Shown: positions 1 through 8,605, counted from the first letter of the stretch. The stretch: 38,531 nucleotides of DNA from Hassallia byssoidea VB512170 (GCF_000817785.2 NZ_JTCM02000061.1:1-38531), one strand, 5' to 3'. Program-made: numbers and translations. Notes: generated by a model not told the origin, from the letters alone.

Positions 1-3
1 CAC

Positions 4-80
4 GACAAATGTGGACAGGCTTGTTTTGTAGATCCGCAACCACCCACGAGTATTTTTTATGAAGCCTGTCCACATTTGTC
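4..80. repeat. 19-bp perfect inverted repeat overlapping the start of the ABC ATPase gene
   Basis: Positions 4-22 and 62-80 are perfect reverse complements (19 bp), separated by 39 bp. The right arm contains the first codons of the ABC ATPase gene, whose ATG is at 59. If transcribed, the RNA could fold into a long stem that sequesters the initiation region. It may be a regulatory hairpin, a repeat insertion, or a fold-back artefact near a contig end; the sequence cannot distinguish these. Confidence 0.75.
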
Positions 81-817
81 TAGGGAAGACCTCGCCCACT
101 CCTAAAAGTGCGATTATTCGGATTGAGAATGTCTTTAAAATTTATGGTAGTGGTGAAACCGAAGTCAAAGCGCTCAACGATGTCAACCTGATTATAGAAC
201 AGGGCGAATATTGTTCGATTATGGGACCTTCTGGTTCTGGTAAATCCACGGCAATGAATATTATCGGTTGTTTGGATCGCCCGACATCAGGACATTATTA
301 TTTAGATAACGTTGATGTAGCACAAGTAGACGATGGCGCTTTGGCACATATTCGTAACAAAAAGTTAGGATTTGTGTTTCAACAATTCCACCTATTACCT
401 CAACTATCGGCATTAGAAAATGTAATTTTGCCGATGGTGTATGCGGGTGTGAGTAACAGTGAAAGACGCGATCGCGCAACAGAAGCACTTCGTAGAGTAG
501 GCTTAGAAAAGCGACTCAACAACAAACCAACTCAACTATCAGGAGGACAACAACAAAGAGTAGCGATCGCTCGCGCCATTGTCAACCGTCCCGTCGTCCT
601 TTTAGCTGATGAACCCACCGGCGCACTTGATTCTCGCACAACCCAAGAAGTATTAGATATCTTCAGCGAACTTAACGCTAGTGGTATCACCGTTGTCATG
701 GTAACTCATGAGCCAGAAGTTGCCCGCCAAACTCAACGCATAGTTTGGTTTCGTGATGGTCAAGTAGTACACTCCAACATGACACCATCCGACTTAAACC
801 ACCTAACAACATCCTAA
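59..817 (+). CDS. ABC transporter ATP-binding protein, MacB/LolD type
   Basis: This is the nucleotide-binding subunit of a MacB/LolD-family ABC exporter. ATP hydrolysis on the cytoplasmic face would drive an FtsX-type permease, usually with a periplasmic adaptor. Visible motifs are Walker A GPSGSGKS (about residue 56), signature [14 protein letters not shown], Walker [15 protein letters not shown] and the switch His in VMVTHEPE. Length (252 aa) is normal. Family similarity begins around residue 19 ([12 protein letters not shown]); residues 1-12 are encoded by the right arm of the inverted repeat and look atypical, so the N-terminus may be altered. A stop at 29-31 rules out an in-frame upstream start. 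A weak GAG lies 8 nt before the ATG. The permease and adaptor are not in the window and may lie upstream. The substrate cannot be told. Confidence 0.9.
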   Translation: MKPVHICLGKTSPTPKSAIIRIENVFKIYGSGETEVKALNDVNLIIEQGEYCSIMGPSGSGKSTAMNIIGCLDRPTSGHYYLDNVDVAQVDDGALAHIRNKKLGFVFQQFHLLPQLSALENVILPMVYAGVSNSERRDRATEALRRVGLEKRLNNKPTQLSGGQQQRVAIARAIVNRPVVLLADEPTGALDSRTTQEVLDIFSELNASGITVVMVTHEPEVARQTQRIVWFRDGQVVHSNMTPSDLNHLTTS

Positions 818-831
818 ATTCAATTTTTTCT

Positions 832-883
832 TTCGTAGTAAGCACTTCAGTGCTTAAAATAAGCACTAAACTACTTACTACAA
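832..883. repeat. Two-hairpin palindromic repeat, copy 1
   Basis: Outer arms TTCGTAGT (832-839) and ACTACAA (877-883) enclose two small hairpins, 840-855 (loop TTCA) and 861-876 (imperfect, one mismatch), with a 5-nt joint. The architecture matches the copies at 9011-9063 and 32280-32332. It lies between the convergent ABC and HCP genes, so it may act as a bidirectional terminator. Confidence 0.75.
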
Positions 884-893
884 TCTACCAATA

Positions 894-1424
894 TTAAAGA
901 CTTGACGTTTTACCAGTTTGTGCTTGCGTTTCAATTGGCTTCACATCGGTATAGCCCATTTCACCAACAATTGTCCGGAATATTGACATTTGCTCTTCAA
1001 AATCAAGCCCTTCTGTTTGAGAAACCAGATTATTAATTGGCTCACTTGCTTTGTAATTTTCTGGCATCCCAACTATTTTTTTCTCGTCCATGCCAATTGC
1101 CCAAGCGTACCAAACCAATAGCTGGTTATTTTCTTTAATTGCGCCATAAATCCGAGAATATTCTGTATCTTGACGATTCACAATTTCCCGCATAATGTTT
1201 AATTGCTGCTCATCAGACAATTCATAATAATCTGATAGCAGCTTCGGTGATAGTTCTGGTTCCGCAGCAGCCGGTGCGGCTGGAGTGATTGAGCTTCCCA
1301 TTTTTTTATAAACTAAATAAAACCAAACTAGTTTGGAATCAGTATCCAGCTTATTAAACGCCTCTACCACTTTGTGAGTTCTATCGCCTAATGCTTGTTC
1401 CGCTTTATTGTCACTTGCAGTCAT
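894..1424 (-). CDS. Helical carotenoid protein (OCP N-terminal domain homologue)
   Basis: This is a 176-aa stand-alone homologue of the all-helical N-terminal domain of the Orange Carotenoid Protein (Carot_N family). Such proteins bind a ketocarotenoid and, depending on clade, quench singlet oxygen or phycobilisome excitation. Compared with Synechocystis OCP from memory, the region around LVWFYLVYKKMG aligns without gaps: OCP Trp41 corresponds to Tyr36 and Tyr44 to Tyr39. Trp110 corresponds to Trp105 (LVWYAW), and the phycobilisome-contact Arg155 to Arg150 (FRTIVGEMGY). The linker and C-terminal NTF2 domain are absent, as expected for an HCP. A GGGAGA ribosome site precedes the ATG. The partner C-terminal-domain homologue (CTDH) lies about 32 kb away at 33075-33500 instead of adjacent. 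The HCP clade cannot be assigned by eye. Confidence 0.9.
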   Translation of the reverse strand: MTASDNKAEQALGDRTHKVVEAFNKLDTDSKLVWFYLVYKKMGSSITPAAPAAAEPELSPKLLSDYYELSDEQQLNIMREIVNRQDTEYSRIYGAIKENNQLLVWYAWAIGMDEKKIVGMPENYKASEPINNLVSQTEGLDFEEQMSIFRTIVGEMGYTDVKPIETQAQTGKTSSL

Positions 1425-1671
1425 AATTTATCTCCCAGGTTATTTAATCGAATTCAATCTGCGTCAAAAAGTTCAAAGTAATACCTGTTTAACTGTTGAC
1501 TATTAACGACTTTGTTATCGACCTCCAAGAGAAAGAGTTTTATAAATTAAATATCGAAACTTTTATCTACCTTTCAATAGAGGTAAAAATCTATCTATAG
1601 ATGCCAAAAACATGAGACATCGCTTTGTTACGATTACCTCATAAATAGAAAAATTACTTAGGGGGTTAGTT

Positions 1672-2046
1672 ATGCCTGATGAAGTGAAGCCCAATGTCGC
1701 GGAAGCTCCCACCCAAGACGCACAATTAGCTGCTGAAAACATCGCTAGTGGTGAAGAAAAAGCGCCAACAGTCGATATAGAAGGTGATTACAAAGCCGCG
1801 CAGGAATTAAGCGTCAGTGATGTTGACCGCACAGGTCAAGGTGAAGCAGCAGCCAAAGCTGCAACTGCACCTGAGTTAGAAGTGCCGAAACAACAAGAAA
1901 CAAAAACGCAAGCACAGCCAACTGGTAATCCCGATGATTATAAAAATATGGCAAAGGATGTTGGCGATTCCACAACTGAAGGTATAAGCAATGTGAGTGA
2001 TGACCTAGTAGAAGAAGCTTTAGAAAAAGGTCAACCGGGAAATTAA
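1672..2046 (+). CDS. Acidic, probably disordered hypothetical protein
   Basis: This 124-aa protein is rich in Ala, Glu, Asp, Lys and Gln. It has no membrane segment, no signal peptide and no Cys or Trp, so it is probably largely disordered and soluble. A strong ribosome site (TAGGGGG, about 1660-1666) precedes the ATG, which supports real expression. It is divergent from the HCP gene across a 247-bp intergenic region, so the two could share regulatory sequence. I do not recognise the family. The C-terminal part has an Asp/Ser/Thr/Glu helix-like stretch (DDLVEEALEKG). The heptamer repeat array begins about 25 bp after the stop. Confidence 0.75.
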   Translation: MPDEVKPNVAEAPTQDAQLAAENIASGEEKAPTVDIEGDYKAAQELSVSDVDRTGQGEAAAKAATAPELEVPKQQETKTQAQPTGNPDDYKNMAKDVGDSTTEGISNVSDDLVEEALEKGQPGN

Positions 2047-2070
2047 GTTTTTTTAACTGGTAATTGGTAA

Positions 2071-2176
2071 TGGGGCATGGGGCATGGGGCATGGGGCATG
2101 GGGCATGGAAAGAATCTCTTATTCCCATTGCCCAATGTGCAATTACCAATTACCAATTACCTATTACCAAATTACA
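2071..2176. repeat. Heptameric short tandem repeats with complementary flank
   Basis: There are five perfect units of TGGGGCA at 2071-2105, followed from about 2140 by repeated CAATTACC-type units. The latter are complementary to the GGTAATTGG-type sequence just before the array (about 2059-2070), so the region can fold. It separates the convergent genes at 1672-2046 and 2178-2813. Confidence 0.85.
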
Positions 2177-2177
2177 A

Positions 2178-2813
2178 TTAGCAATTTTTTATTACCTCTA
2201 GCAGTTGACTTGGTTGGTAAATCAAAAAGTTGGGATTTTGCTTACTTAATACTTCCTGTGAATTGAAACCCCAAGTCACTGCAATCACTTTGATATTTGC
2301 CTTTTTTGATGCTTCTATATCTCTAGTTTCATCGCCGACATAAATAACTTCTTGAGGTTTTAGTTGTTTTTGTCTTAAGACGTTATTAATTATGGTTGTT
2401 TTGCCAAAAATTGTCACTCCTGAGTAGATAAACTCAAATAAACTGTCTAAATCGTTTATTTGCAGGAAGTCTCCGACATTATCTTTAGAATTAGAGGTGA
2501 TAATTCCCAACCTATTTCCATCATCTTTGAGTTCTATTAATGCTTCTTTAATTCCGGGAATTGGTTTAAACTCGTGTATTTTATTTTTTAATTCTGATTT
2601 AACTTTTTTGACTAAAAAAGGTATCTTGAAAACCGAGATACCTGAGTACTTAATAATTTCTCTAGAAGTAAAATTCCTCAGAAGCGCAAGTTCCTCCGGA
2701 GTAATTTGTATATAACCAAATTCTTGGGCTAAACGATTAGCAATACTCACTAAAGCATCTACTGTATCGGCAATTGTGCCATCAAAATCAAAAATAATTA
2801 CTTTCTGGGTCAT
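2178..2813 (-). CDS. HAD-superfamily phosphatase, phosphoglycolate phosphatase-like
   Basis: This is a haloacid-dehalogenase-type phosphohydrolase of 211 aa with all four motifs: I, DFDGTIAD (nucleophile and acid/base Asp, residues 9 and 11); II, IITSNS; III, Lys in FGKTT; IV, VGDETRDIEAS. The helical cap between motifs I and II places it with the Gph/PGP-like subfamily. The substrate is probably a small phosphometabolite; phosphoglycolate is only one candidate. The ATG at 2813 directly begins MTQKVIIFDFDG, a normal HAD start. The gene is AT-rich compared with its neighbours. Its stop abuts the repeat array at 2071-2176. Confidence 0.88.
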   Translation of the reverse strand: MTQKVIIFDFDGTIADTVDALVSIANRLAQEFGYIQITPEELALLRNFTSREIIKYSGISVFKIPFLVKKVKSELKNKIHEFKPIPGIKEALIELKDDGNRLGIITSNSKDNVGDFLQINDLDSLFEFIYSGVTIFGKTTIINNVLRQKQLKPQEVIYVGDETRDIEASKKANIKVIAVTWGFNSQEVLSKQNPNFLIYQPSQLLEVIKNC

Positions 2814-2930
2814 CTGAAGTATAAAATATAAATTCTGAAGATAAAAGTATGAAATTATTCATGCTTTATTGAAGCTAGTATGTGTATATTTTTTCATGCT
2901 TTAGCCTTAACCTTAGCTTACTCAAGTGCG

Positions 2931-3881
2931 CTATGTATCTAGTTTGTTGTCTAGATTAGCACGGGCATTTCTTCGTAACATTTCTGGTTTAATTCGCCTG
3001 AATGCGGATGCCGGAAATTGTCTATCCCACTCCTCATTTGAGATTTTGGCTAATTCTATCAGCTTGGGAGCAAGATTCCCAGAGTAAGGTTGAAACTCTG
3101 CTACATCGGTTTCCTTTGCAAAACGCTGATTCCAAGGACAAACATCTTGGCAGATATCGCAACCAGCAACCCAGCCTTGCAAATGAGGTGTAATTGTAAG
3201 AGGCAATTTTTCCGCGCGATTTTCAATTGTATGATAAGCTATGCAACGATTGGCATCTATTACAAACTCCTGAGTAATTGCACTGGTAGGACAAGCGTCA
3301 AGACAACGAGTACAAGTACCGCAGTGTTGTGTATGCGGGCGATCGCTTTCTAATTCCAAATTCGTCAACACTTCTCCCAAAAATACCCAAGAGCCATATT
3401 CCCTAGTTATCACATTACCATTTTTCGCGATCCAGCCAATCCCGGCTTGTTGTGCCCATACTTTATCTTGCACGGGTCCTGTGTCTGCATAACTAAGCGC
3501 TTGAATACCAACTCCCTGTTCCTGCAACCAGGTAGTCAGCGCTTTAAGTTTTTTATCCATGACTTTGTGATAATCCCGTCCCCAGCCATAACGTGACATT
3601 TTAGCGTATTCTTCACCTTCGGGACGTTGATGTGGCGTGTAATAATTTAAAGCGACACAAATAAGCGATCGCGCTTCGGGCATTATTAACCGAATATCCT
3701 GACGCTTCTCTGAAGCCATCCATTCCATATCCGCGTGATAACCCAGTTCTAACCATGCTTGCAATCGCTGCGCGTTTCTAGCATCCGTCTCATCTACAGC
3801 TGCAATTCCAACTTTGTGAAACCCTAATTCTAAGGCTTTTTCCTTTACCACACTGCTGCTCGTTGCAGGAAACTGATTCAT
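2931..3881 (-). CDS. queG: Epoxyqueuosine reductase QueG
   Basis: QueG catalyses the last step of queuosine synthesis, the cobalamin-dependent reduction of epoxyqueuosine to queuosine in the anticodon of GUN tRNAs. Two [4Fe-4S] clusters are visible. The first has Cys187, Cys190 and Cys193 (CGTCTRCLDACPT); the second has Cys213, Cys241, Cys244 and Cys248 (CDICQDVCPWN), with Cys197 completing the ferredoxin-like pattern. The probable catalytic Asp133 sits in YADTGPV. The length, 316 aa, is standard. It is transcribed away from the spacer at 3882-4192 and appears monocistronic. The assignment is firm at family level. Confidence 0.96.
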   Translation of the reverse strand: MNQFPATSSSVVKEKALELGFHKVGIAAVDETDARNAQRLQAWLELGYHADMEWMASEKRQDIRLIMPEARSLICVALNYYTPHQRPEGEEYAKMSRYGWGRDYHKVMDKKLKALTTWLQEQGVGIQALSYADTGPVQDKVWAQQAGIGWIAKNGNVITREYGSWVFLGEVLTNLELESDRPHTQHCGTCTRCLDACPTSAITQEFVIDANRCIAYHTIENRAEKLPLTITPHLQGWVAGCDICQDVCPWNQRFAKETDVAEFQPYSGNLAPKLIELAKISNEEWDRQFPASAFRRIKPEMLRRNARANLDNKLDT

Positions 3882-4076
3882 TTTTCTTATCTAAATTTGC
3901 CCTGTGAGCGGGATTTATATTCTACATCATGCATTTATTTACAACCAAAATATAGAGATTTGGCAGCGGCTGAAATCAAACAGCGCTGATAATTTGAGTC
4001 TTATTCCTAGAGTGCGTTTTTCTCGCTGGTGACAGTAAGAACGAAAATTGATGGATTGTAGTTTGTGGTGAATACT

Positions 4077-4116
4077 TTAGCGCTGTTAGCGGAGCTTTCC
4101 CGTAGGGTAGCGCTAA
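4077..4116. repeat. Interspersed palindromic repeat in the 3882-4192 spacer
   Basis: TTAGCGCT (4077-4084) and AGCGCTAA (4109-4116) form an 8-bp inverted repeat around GGAGCTTTCCCGTAGGG-type sequence, the kind of element scattered through Nostocales genomes. The rest of the 311-bp spacer between queG and the Uma2 gene holds no convincing gene. It probably contains the queG promoter, but I could not pick out boxes confidently. Confidence 0.5.
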
Positions 4117-4192
4117 CTACGAATAGCTTCTATATATATGCGCCCACAGTTATCCTATTATAAAAACACAATATGTGAAAGCAGCGAGTTTG

Positions 4193-4870
4193 TCAAGCAA
4201 TTGAATCAGGATCTACACCAAGCGCCCTTAACCTTTCCGCCAATATATCGGCGCGTTGTTGAGCTTGTTTTGCTTGTTCTTCTGGTGTTAACAATCTTTT
4301 TCCTTGCTCGTTATACCAATACAACCACTCCCGCGTAATACTTTGATAAGTTCCGGTTTCCATACCAATTGCCAAATTAACCTCCGGTAGCCATACAGGA
4401 TTGCTTTCTTGTAATTGATATTCGCCATTTACTAACTTGTAAACTTCAAAACGTGGCTTGCGGCGGCGAGTGGGATTGTAGACTACATAATACAAAACTC
4501 CTAGCTTTGCATACTCGTCTTTCTTGGTTGTGTACTCTCCTCGATAACTTTGAGAAACTACTTCCAGCACAAATATGGGAACTTGCTCTTCTTCCCAAAT
4601 CGCATAACTCAGACGGAGGTTTTCATCAAAAAAGCGCTCAACTCCCAAACTCAAAAATCCATCTGGTACTATTGGCGGTAGATTGGGATCATAATATACT
4701 CCCATATCAACGCCAAAAAACCAATCCATTCTATCTGCCCAAGCCATAGCTAATATGGCTTCCAGCAAATTTGGCATTAAATGTTGCAGTTGATTATCCA
4801 CAGGAGTATCGTCCGAGTCGGGCAGTTCGTCAGAAGAGGGCAAGCAAGCTAATGGATCGTACTTTAACAT
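4193..4870 (-). CDS. Uma2-family (DUF820) putative restriction-like nuclease
   Basis: This 225-aa protein belongs to the Uma2/DUF820 family, which is greatly expanded in cyanobacteria and has a PD-(D/E)XK nuclease fold. Visible family features are VPDGFLSLGVER (core Asp), FVLEVVSQSYRGEYTTKKDEY (Glu and Lys of the nuclease core) and LGVLYYVVYNP. The C-terminus has a charged helix (TPEEQAKQAQQRADILAERL) typical of the family. Its function is unknown; members have been suggested to be mobile or restriction-like nucleases without firm proof. No transposase or toxin-antitoxin partner is adjacent. It is divergent from chlI across 164 bp. Confidence 0.9.
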   Translation of the reverse strand: MLKYDPLACLPSSDELPDSDDTPVDNQLQHLMPNLLEAILAMAWADRMDWFFGVDMGVYYDPNLPPIVPDGFLSLGVERFFDENLRLSYAIWEEEQVPIFVLEVVSQSYRGEYTTKKDEYAKLGVLYYVVYNPTRRRKPRFEVYKLVNGEYQLQESNPVWLPEVNLAIGMETGTYQSITREWLYWYNEQGKRLLTPEEQAKQAQQRADILAERLRALGVDPDSIA

Positions 4871-5034
4871 GATGGATTTGGCAGTTATCTCTTAATTTCA
4901 GATCGTAAACGCAAATTTGTGGTTGTTGTCAGATTTGCGGTGCAGCAGTTTCTCTTGTTTTACCTTTAACCTTACTCCGCAACTGTGGCACAATAAAAAG
5001 CGGTAATAAGAAAAGTATTGATAAGGTAATAAGC

Positions 5035-6153
5035 GTGAGTCCTACAGCTCAAACCACGGCTAGTACGCGTCGGGTAGTGTTTCCGTTTACGGCAATTGTC
5101 GGTCAGGAAGAAATGAAACTGGCACTGCTGTTAAATGTGATCGATCCGAAAATTGGTGGTGTAATGATTATGGGCGATCGCGGCACCGGCAAATCCACAA
5201 CTATCCGCGCACTGGCTGATTTGTTGCCAGAAATTCCCGTGGTTGCCAATGACCCCTTCAATAGTGACCCCAGCGACCCTGATATCATGAGCGATGAAGT
5301 TCGCGCTTTACTAGAACAAGGAACCGAAATTCCTGTAGTTCAGAAAAAAGTCATCATGGTAGACTTGCCTCTAGGAGCTACAGAAGACCGGGTTTGCGGT
5401 ACTATCGATATTGAAAAAGCTTTATCTGAAGGTGTAAAAGCCTTTGAACCGGGACTTTTAGCAAAAGCTAACCGGGGTATTCTTTATGTGGATGAAGTCA
5501 ATTTGCTCGATGACCACTTGGTAGACGTGCTACTAGATTCTGCCGCTAGCGGGTGGAACACGGTAGAAAGAGAAGGTATTTCTATTAGACATCCGGCGCG
5601 TTTTGTGCTAGTAGGTTCGGGAAACCCTGAAGAAGGTGAATTACGTCCTCAATTGCTTGACCGTTTTGGAATGCACGCCGAAATCCACACCGTAAAAGAA
5701 CCAGCTTTGCGAGTGGAAATCGTCGAGCAAAGAGCAGAATTTGACCAAAATCCACTGGAATTTGTTGATAAAAACCAAACTAATCAAGAAGCACTACAAG
5801 AGAAAATTGTCAATGCTCAGAAGCTTTTGCCATCAGTGAAAATTGATTATGACTTGCGGGTGAAGATTTCGGAAGTTTGTTCGCAACTTGATGTAGATGG
5901 CTTGCGTGGTGACATTGTAACCAACCGTGCCGCGAAAGCGATCGCTGCATTTGAAGGACGCACCGAAGTAACAATTGATGATATCCGTCGCGTAATTACT
6001 CTATGTCTGCGTCACCGACTGCGGAAAGACCCTTTAGAATCGATTGATTCTGGCTACAAAGTCGAAAAAACCTTTAGCCGCGTCTTTGGTGTAGAGGTAG
6101 CCGAAGATACTACACAAGCAAACGGTAGTCAAAAATCAGGAGTGAGGAGTTAG
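5035..6153 (+). CDS. chlI: Magnesium chelatase ATPase subunit I (ChlI)
   Basis: ChlI is the AAA+ ATPase of the ChlI/ChlD/ChlH complex that inserts Mg2+ into protoporphyrin IX, the committed step to chlorophyll. Walker A is GDRGTGKS (residues 47-54) and Walker B is [11 protein letters not shown] (148-158). The ChlI-specific [16 protein letters not shown] and [19 protein letters not shown] segments are present. Start is GTG with AGG about 8 nt upstream; the alignment [24 protein letters not shown] suits the family. Length is 372 aa. The last five or so residues and the stop (GVRS-stop) come from the beginning of an AGGAGTTAGGAGTC-type repeat, so the C-terminal tail is set by repeat DNA. Confidence 0.96.
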   Translation: MSPTAQTTASTRRVVFPFTAIVGQEEMKLALLLNVIDPKIGGVMIMGDRGTGKSTTIRALADLLPEIPVVANDPFNSDPSDPDIMSDEVRALLEQGTEIPVVQKKVIMVDLPLGATEDRVCGTIDIEKALSEGVKAFEPGLLAKANRGILYVDEVNLLDDHLVDVLLDSAASGWNTVEREGISIRHPARFVLVGSGNPEEGELRPQLLDRFGMHAEIHTVKEPALRVEIVEQRAEFDQNPLEFVDKNQTNQEALQEKIVNAQKLLPSVKIDYDLRVKISEVCSQLDVDGLRGDIVTNRAAKAIAAFEGRTEVTIDDIRRVITLCLRHRLRKDPLESIDSGYKVEKTFSRVFGVEVAEDTTQANGSQKSGVRS

Positions 6154-6230
6154 GAGTCAACAGTCAAGAGTCAAGAGTTATTCTTCCTCATCTCCCCCAC
6201 TCCCCACTCCCCATTCCCCATTCCCTAGTT

Positions 6231-6527
6231 ATGAGATTTTGGCGTTTTTGGTTTCAGACTTTTGTGATATCTAGCCAATACAATCCACCTCGGTTTGTAG
6301 AGCTATTGATGTTGATGCTGGCGATCGCTATGCTAGCAATTGCGACTGTTATACCCGATAGACCTTTTTTGGTACTGGGTTTGAGTTTAGTAGTTGGAGC
6401 GTCTATTTCCATCTTAGTGCGAGAAGCGATCGCTCCCTCACCCCAGACGCGAATCACTCAAATTACAGCAGTGCTATTGCTCATCATCAGCATATATGGC
6501 TTTGCCGACATCATCAAAACGCTTTAA
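6231..6527 (+). CDS. Small hydrophobic membrane protein of unknown function
   Basis: This 98-aa protein has three probable membrane segments at about residues 23-42, 44-63 and 74-94 and a basic, aromatic N-terminus (MRFWRFWFQTF). It has no recognisable domain. It follows chlI in the same direction after 77 bp of repeat DNA, so cotranscription is possible but unproved. Two HIP1 octamers occur inside the gene, consistent with long residence in this genome. Start choice is uncertain because the region before the ATG is a CCCCATTCCCC-type repeat with no clear ribosome site. Confidence 0.7.
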   Translation: MRFWRFWFQTFVISSQYNPPRFVELLMLMLAIAMLAIATVIPDRPFLVLGLSLVVGASISILVREAIAPSPQTRITQITAVLLLIISIYGFADIIKTL

Positions 6528-6763
6528 AATTAGTCAATAGTCAAGAGTCCAAAGTCAAAAGTTAAGAGTCCAAAGTCAAGAGTCAAGAGTCAAAAGTCCA
6601 AAGTCAAAAGTCAAAACATTAACTATTCACTCTTAACTGTTGACTATTGACCCTTAACTCTTAACTGTTGACTATTGACTATTGACTCTTGACTCTTAAC
6701 TGTTGACTATTGACTGTTGACTATTGACCATTGACTGTTGACTATTGACTCTTGACTCTTGAC
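6528..6763. repeat. Long heptamer-type repeat block forming an inverted arrangement
   Basis: The left half (about 6531-6615) consists of AGTCAAAAGTC/AGTCAAGAGTC units. The right half (about 6618-6762) consists of complementary TTGACTATTGACT and CTTGACTCTTGACT units. The block fills the space between two convergent genes and could fold into one long imperfect hairpin, plausibly acting as a bidirectional terminator. No coding sequence is seen in it. Confidence 0.9.
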
Positions 6764-7852
6764 TTACCACCCCTGCATTTCCACTAATTCCATACACAAT
6801 TCGTTGATTTGCTCTAAGTCAGGTTTATGTGGCAAAGTTGATTCTTGATAAACACTTTCCATTTGAGCTACTAAATCTTCTGCCATTTTCATTACCTGCT
6901 CATAAGAATACTCACCATTGAGAATTGCTCTTAAATCTTCCGCATCACCTGCTATTCGTCTATCTACAATCACTTCTCCTGTACGTAATATCTCTACTCC
7001 ACTACGTAGCAATCGAATGCAGTGCATCCCATGTTTGAGGTCAAAACCTGACTTTTTTTCCATTTCAGCTCTAGTGGGATTTCTATTTTCCTGCCAGGAT
7101 AAGTAAGCTTTCCATTCTCTTAAAGCAACTTGGTAACTTTGGCTTTTTTGAAGCAAGCGAATAAAATCTTTGCGGCTATTTGTTAAGTTTTGTGTATAGT
7201 CTAAAGTCTCATCGGGTAAAGTATATTGTTTCAGCACTCCTTTGAAGTCGATATCAGCCGTCAATAACTGATATAATTGTTCGGCTTCTTCTAAAAACTC
7301 GATTCTGCCTCTAATTAAGAGATAAAGATACTCCAGAAAGGCATTTAACTCATCTTTGCTCAGAGTTGCTTCTTCTTCTATGCCAAAATCAGATGGTAGT
7401 GGTTTATTTTGCGGTGGATGTAACAACCACTTGCGATGACTTTCCATTTTTTTGATTTGAGCAAAAGCATAACCAGAATAAGTATGCTTTACCTTCTTGC
7501 TTAAAAATAGCTGTTTGTGGTTAATTAAATGTTGTCCTACGTTCGTTAATACAGGATATTCATTCAACCACAGCAATTCTAAAACGTTGGGATTTGCTCC
7601 CGATAATAACTGAATGATTTTTCTTAATTCGTAGATAACGGTGTCTTTGTTTCCATCTAAAAACGGAAAGATTCCTGGTTCATCCCAACCACCATCTTTT
7701 TGTTCAATGCGGTCAAAGCCTAAATAATATCTTTTGGGTGCAATAAATACCCCACGATAATCATAGTCTGAACTCGGACGATTTAAACCATAGCCGTGGC
7801 TACCAGCCAAACCTATAAAAATCGCTCTTTGTTCAACTTCGATTCTTTTCAT
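6764..7852 (-). CDS. YcgL-like predicted nucleotidyltransferase (pol beta superfamily)
   Basis: This 362-aa protein has an N-terminal minimal nucleotidyltransferase signature: GLAGSHGYGLNRPSSDYDYRGVF, shown here as GSHGYG followed by the metal-binding pair in SDYDYRG (about residues 28-34). It resembles the COG3541 group of predicted nucleotidyltransferases found in bacteria and large phages, whose substrate is unknown. The rest is a mostly helical C-terminal region with the conserved ANPNVLELLW and GFDLKHGMHCIRLLR segments. It is alone on this strand, with no obvious antitoxin or operon partner. The catalytic Asp pair is intact. Confidence 0.85.
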   Translation of the reverse strand: MKRIEVEQRAIFIGLAGSHGYGLNRPSSDYDYRGVFIAPKRYYLGFDRIEQKDGGWDEPGIFPFLDGNKDTVIYELRKIIQLLSGANPNVLELLWLNEYPVLTNVGQHLINHKQLFLSKKVKHTYSGYAFAQIKKMESHRKWLLHPPQNKPLPSDFGIEEEATLSKDELNAFLEYLYLLIRGRIEFLEEAEQLYQLLTADIDFKGVLKQYTLPDETLDYTQNLTNSRKDFIRLLQKSQSYQVALREWKAYLSWQENRNPTRAEMEKKSGFDLKHGMHCIRLLRSGVEILRTGEVIVDRRIAGDAEDLRAILNGEYSYEQVMKMAEDLVAQMESVYQESTLPHKPDLEQINELCMELVEMQGW

Positions 7853-8039
7853 AGTGAATTGAATAAAATACAGCCATCCTAACTCATCAGTTTTCAGAGT
7901 GGGATAAAAAAACTGAGCAACGGTTAATGCTGCTCAGAATTTATGGTGTTGTTCTGTGTCTTTAATAGCTACACGCTCAAAGATGAAGATTTCGGCAAAC
8001 AAGTTAAATTAATAGAGATTTACTCTGTTTAAATTTTTC

Positions 8040-8068
8040 TTGACTTAACTATATTGTATAGATATAAT
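8040..8068 (+). promoter_or_regulatory. Consensus housekeeping-sigma promoter of rplU-rpmA
   Basis: TTGACT (-35, 8040-8045) and TATAAT (-10, 8063-8068) are separated by exactly 17 bp. Transcription would start near 8075, about 125 nt before the rplU start codon. Confidence 0.8.
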
Positions 8069-8075
8069 GATAAAT

Positions 8076-8200
8076 TGGCTGTCTAATTCCTGCTCGGATC
8101 AGGTAGATACACAGCAAAAGCTGGATTCATGCGGTTTATCGCTACTCCACAAGAGATGAAAGCCAGCTACCTGTACGGCATCTTCAAGGATAATTATTCC
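8076..8200 (+). promoter_or_regulatory. Structured 5' leader of rplU
   Basis: Between the consensus promoter and the rplU ATG lies about 125 nt of foldable leader. CAGGTAG (8100-8106) pairs with CTACCTG (8167-8173). Nested inside are GCTGG (8120-8124) with CCAGC (8163-8167) and TTCAT (8126-8130) with ATGAA (8156-8160); the first two pairings share a base and may be alternatives. The ribosome site AAGGA (8186-8190) lies just 3' of the structure. Autogenous control by L21 is possible by analogy with other ribosomal-protein leaders. An in-frame ATG at 8129 lies inside this structure and is probably not used. Confidence 0.55.
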
Positions 8201-8602
8201 ATGACTTACGCAATCATTGAAACTGGCGGCAAGCAACTAAGAGTTGAACCAGGTCGCTTTTACGATATTGAACTACTTCATCTGGAAGCAGAAGAGAAAG
8301 TTACTATAGATGCAGTGCTGTTAGTACAGCACGATGGTGAAGTTACTATTGGACAGCCGTTAGTGACGGGGGCAACTGTAGAAGGAACAGTGGTGCGAAA
8401 TTTTCGCGATCGCAAAGTTCTAGTCTACAAGATGAAGCCGAAAAAGAAAACCCGCAAAAAGCGCGGACATCGGCAAGAAGTCACTAGGCTGATGATTGAT
8501 TCTATCAACTTGAACGGTTCGGTATTTACTGCTCCAGTTGCTGCAACCGCTGAAACTCAAGAAGAAGAAGCAACACCGGTTGAAGTAACTGTTGTTGAAT
8601 AA
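8201..8602 (+). CDS. rplU: Ribosomal protein bL21
   Basis: bL21 is a large-subunit ribosomal protein that binds 23S r[21 protein letters not shown] is the canonical N-terminus, so I place the start at 8201, with AAGGA 10 nt upstream, instead of at the in-frame ATG at 8129. The conserved basic region [20 protein letters not shown] is present. The protein is 133 aa; the last 20 residues or so form an acidic Glu/Thr/Val tail ([13 protein letters not shown]) seen in cyanobacterial homologues. It is cotranscribed with rpmA, separated by 133 bp that is almost entirely repeat. Confidence 0.95.
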   Translation: MTYAIIETGGKQLRVEPGRFYDIELLHLEAEEKVTIDAVLLVQHDGEVTIGQPLVTGATVEGTVVRNFRDRKVLVYKMKPKKKTRKKRGHRQEVTRLMIDSINLNGSVFTAPVAATAETQEEEATPVEVTVVE

Positions 8603-8605
8603 TAT

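Noticed and set aside
4138-4338. Plus-strand ORF antisense to the Uma2 gene
   Set aside because: It overlaps the Uma2 gene on the opposite strand and shows no domain or ribosome site.
8129-8200. In-frame upstream ATG extending rplU by 24 residues
   Set aside because: The canonical L21 start [10 protein letters not shown] is at 8201 with its own AAGGA; the upstream stretch lies inside a foldable leader and reads unlike L21.
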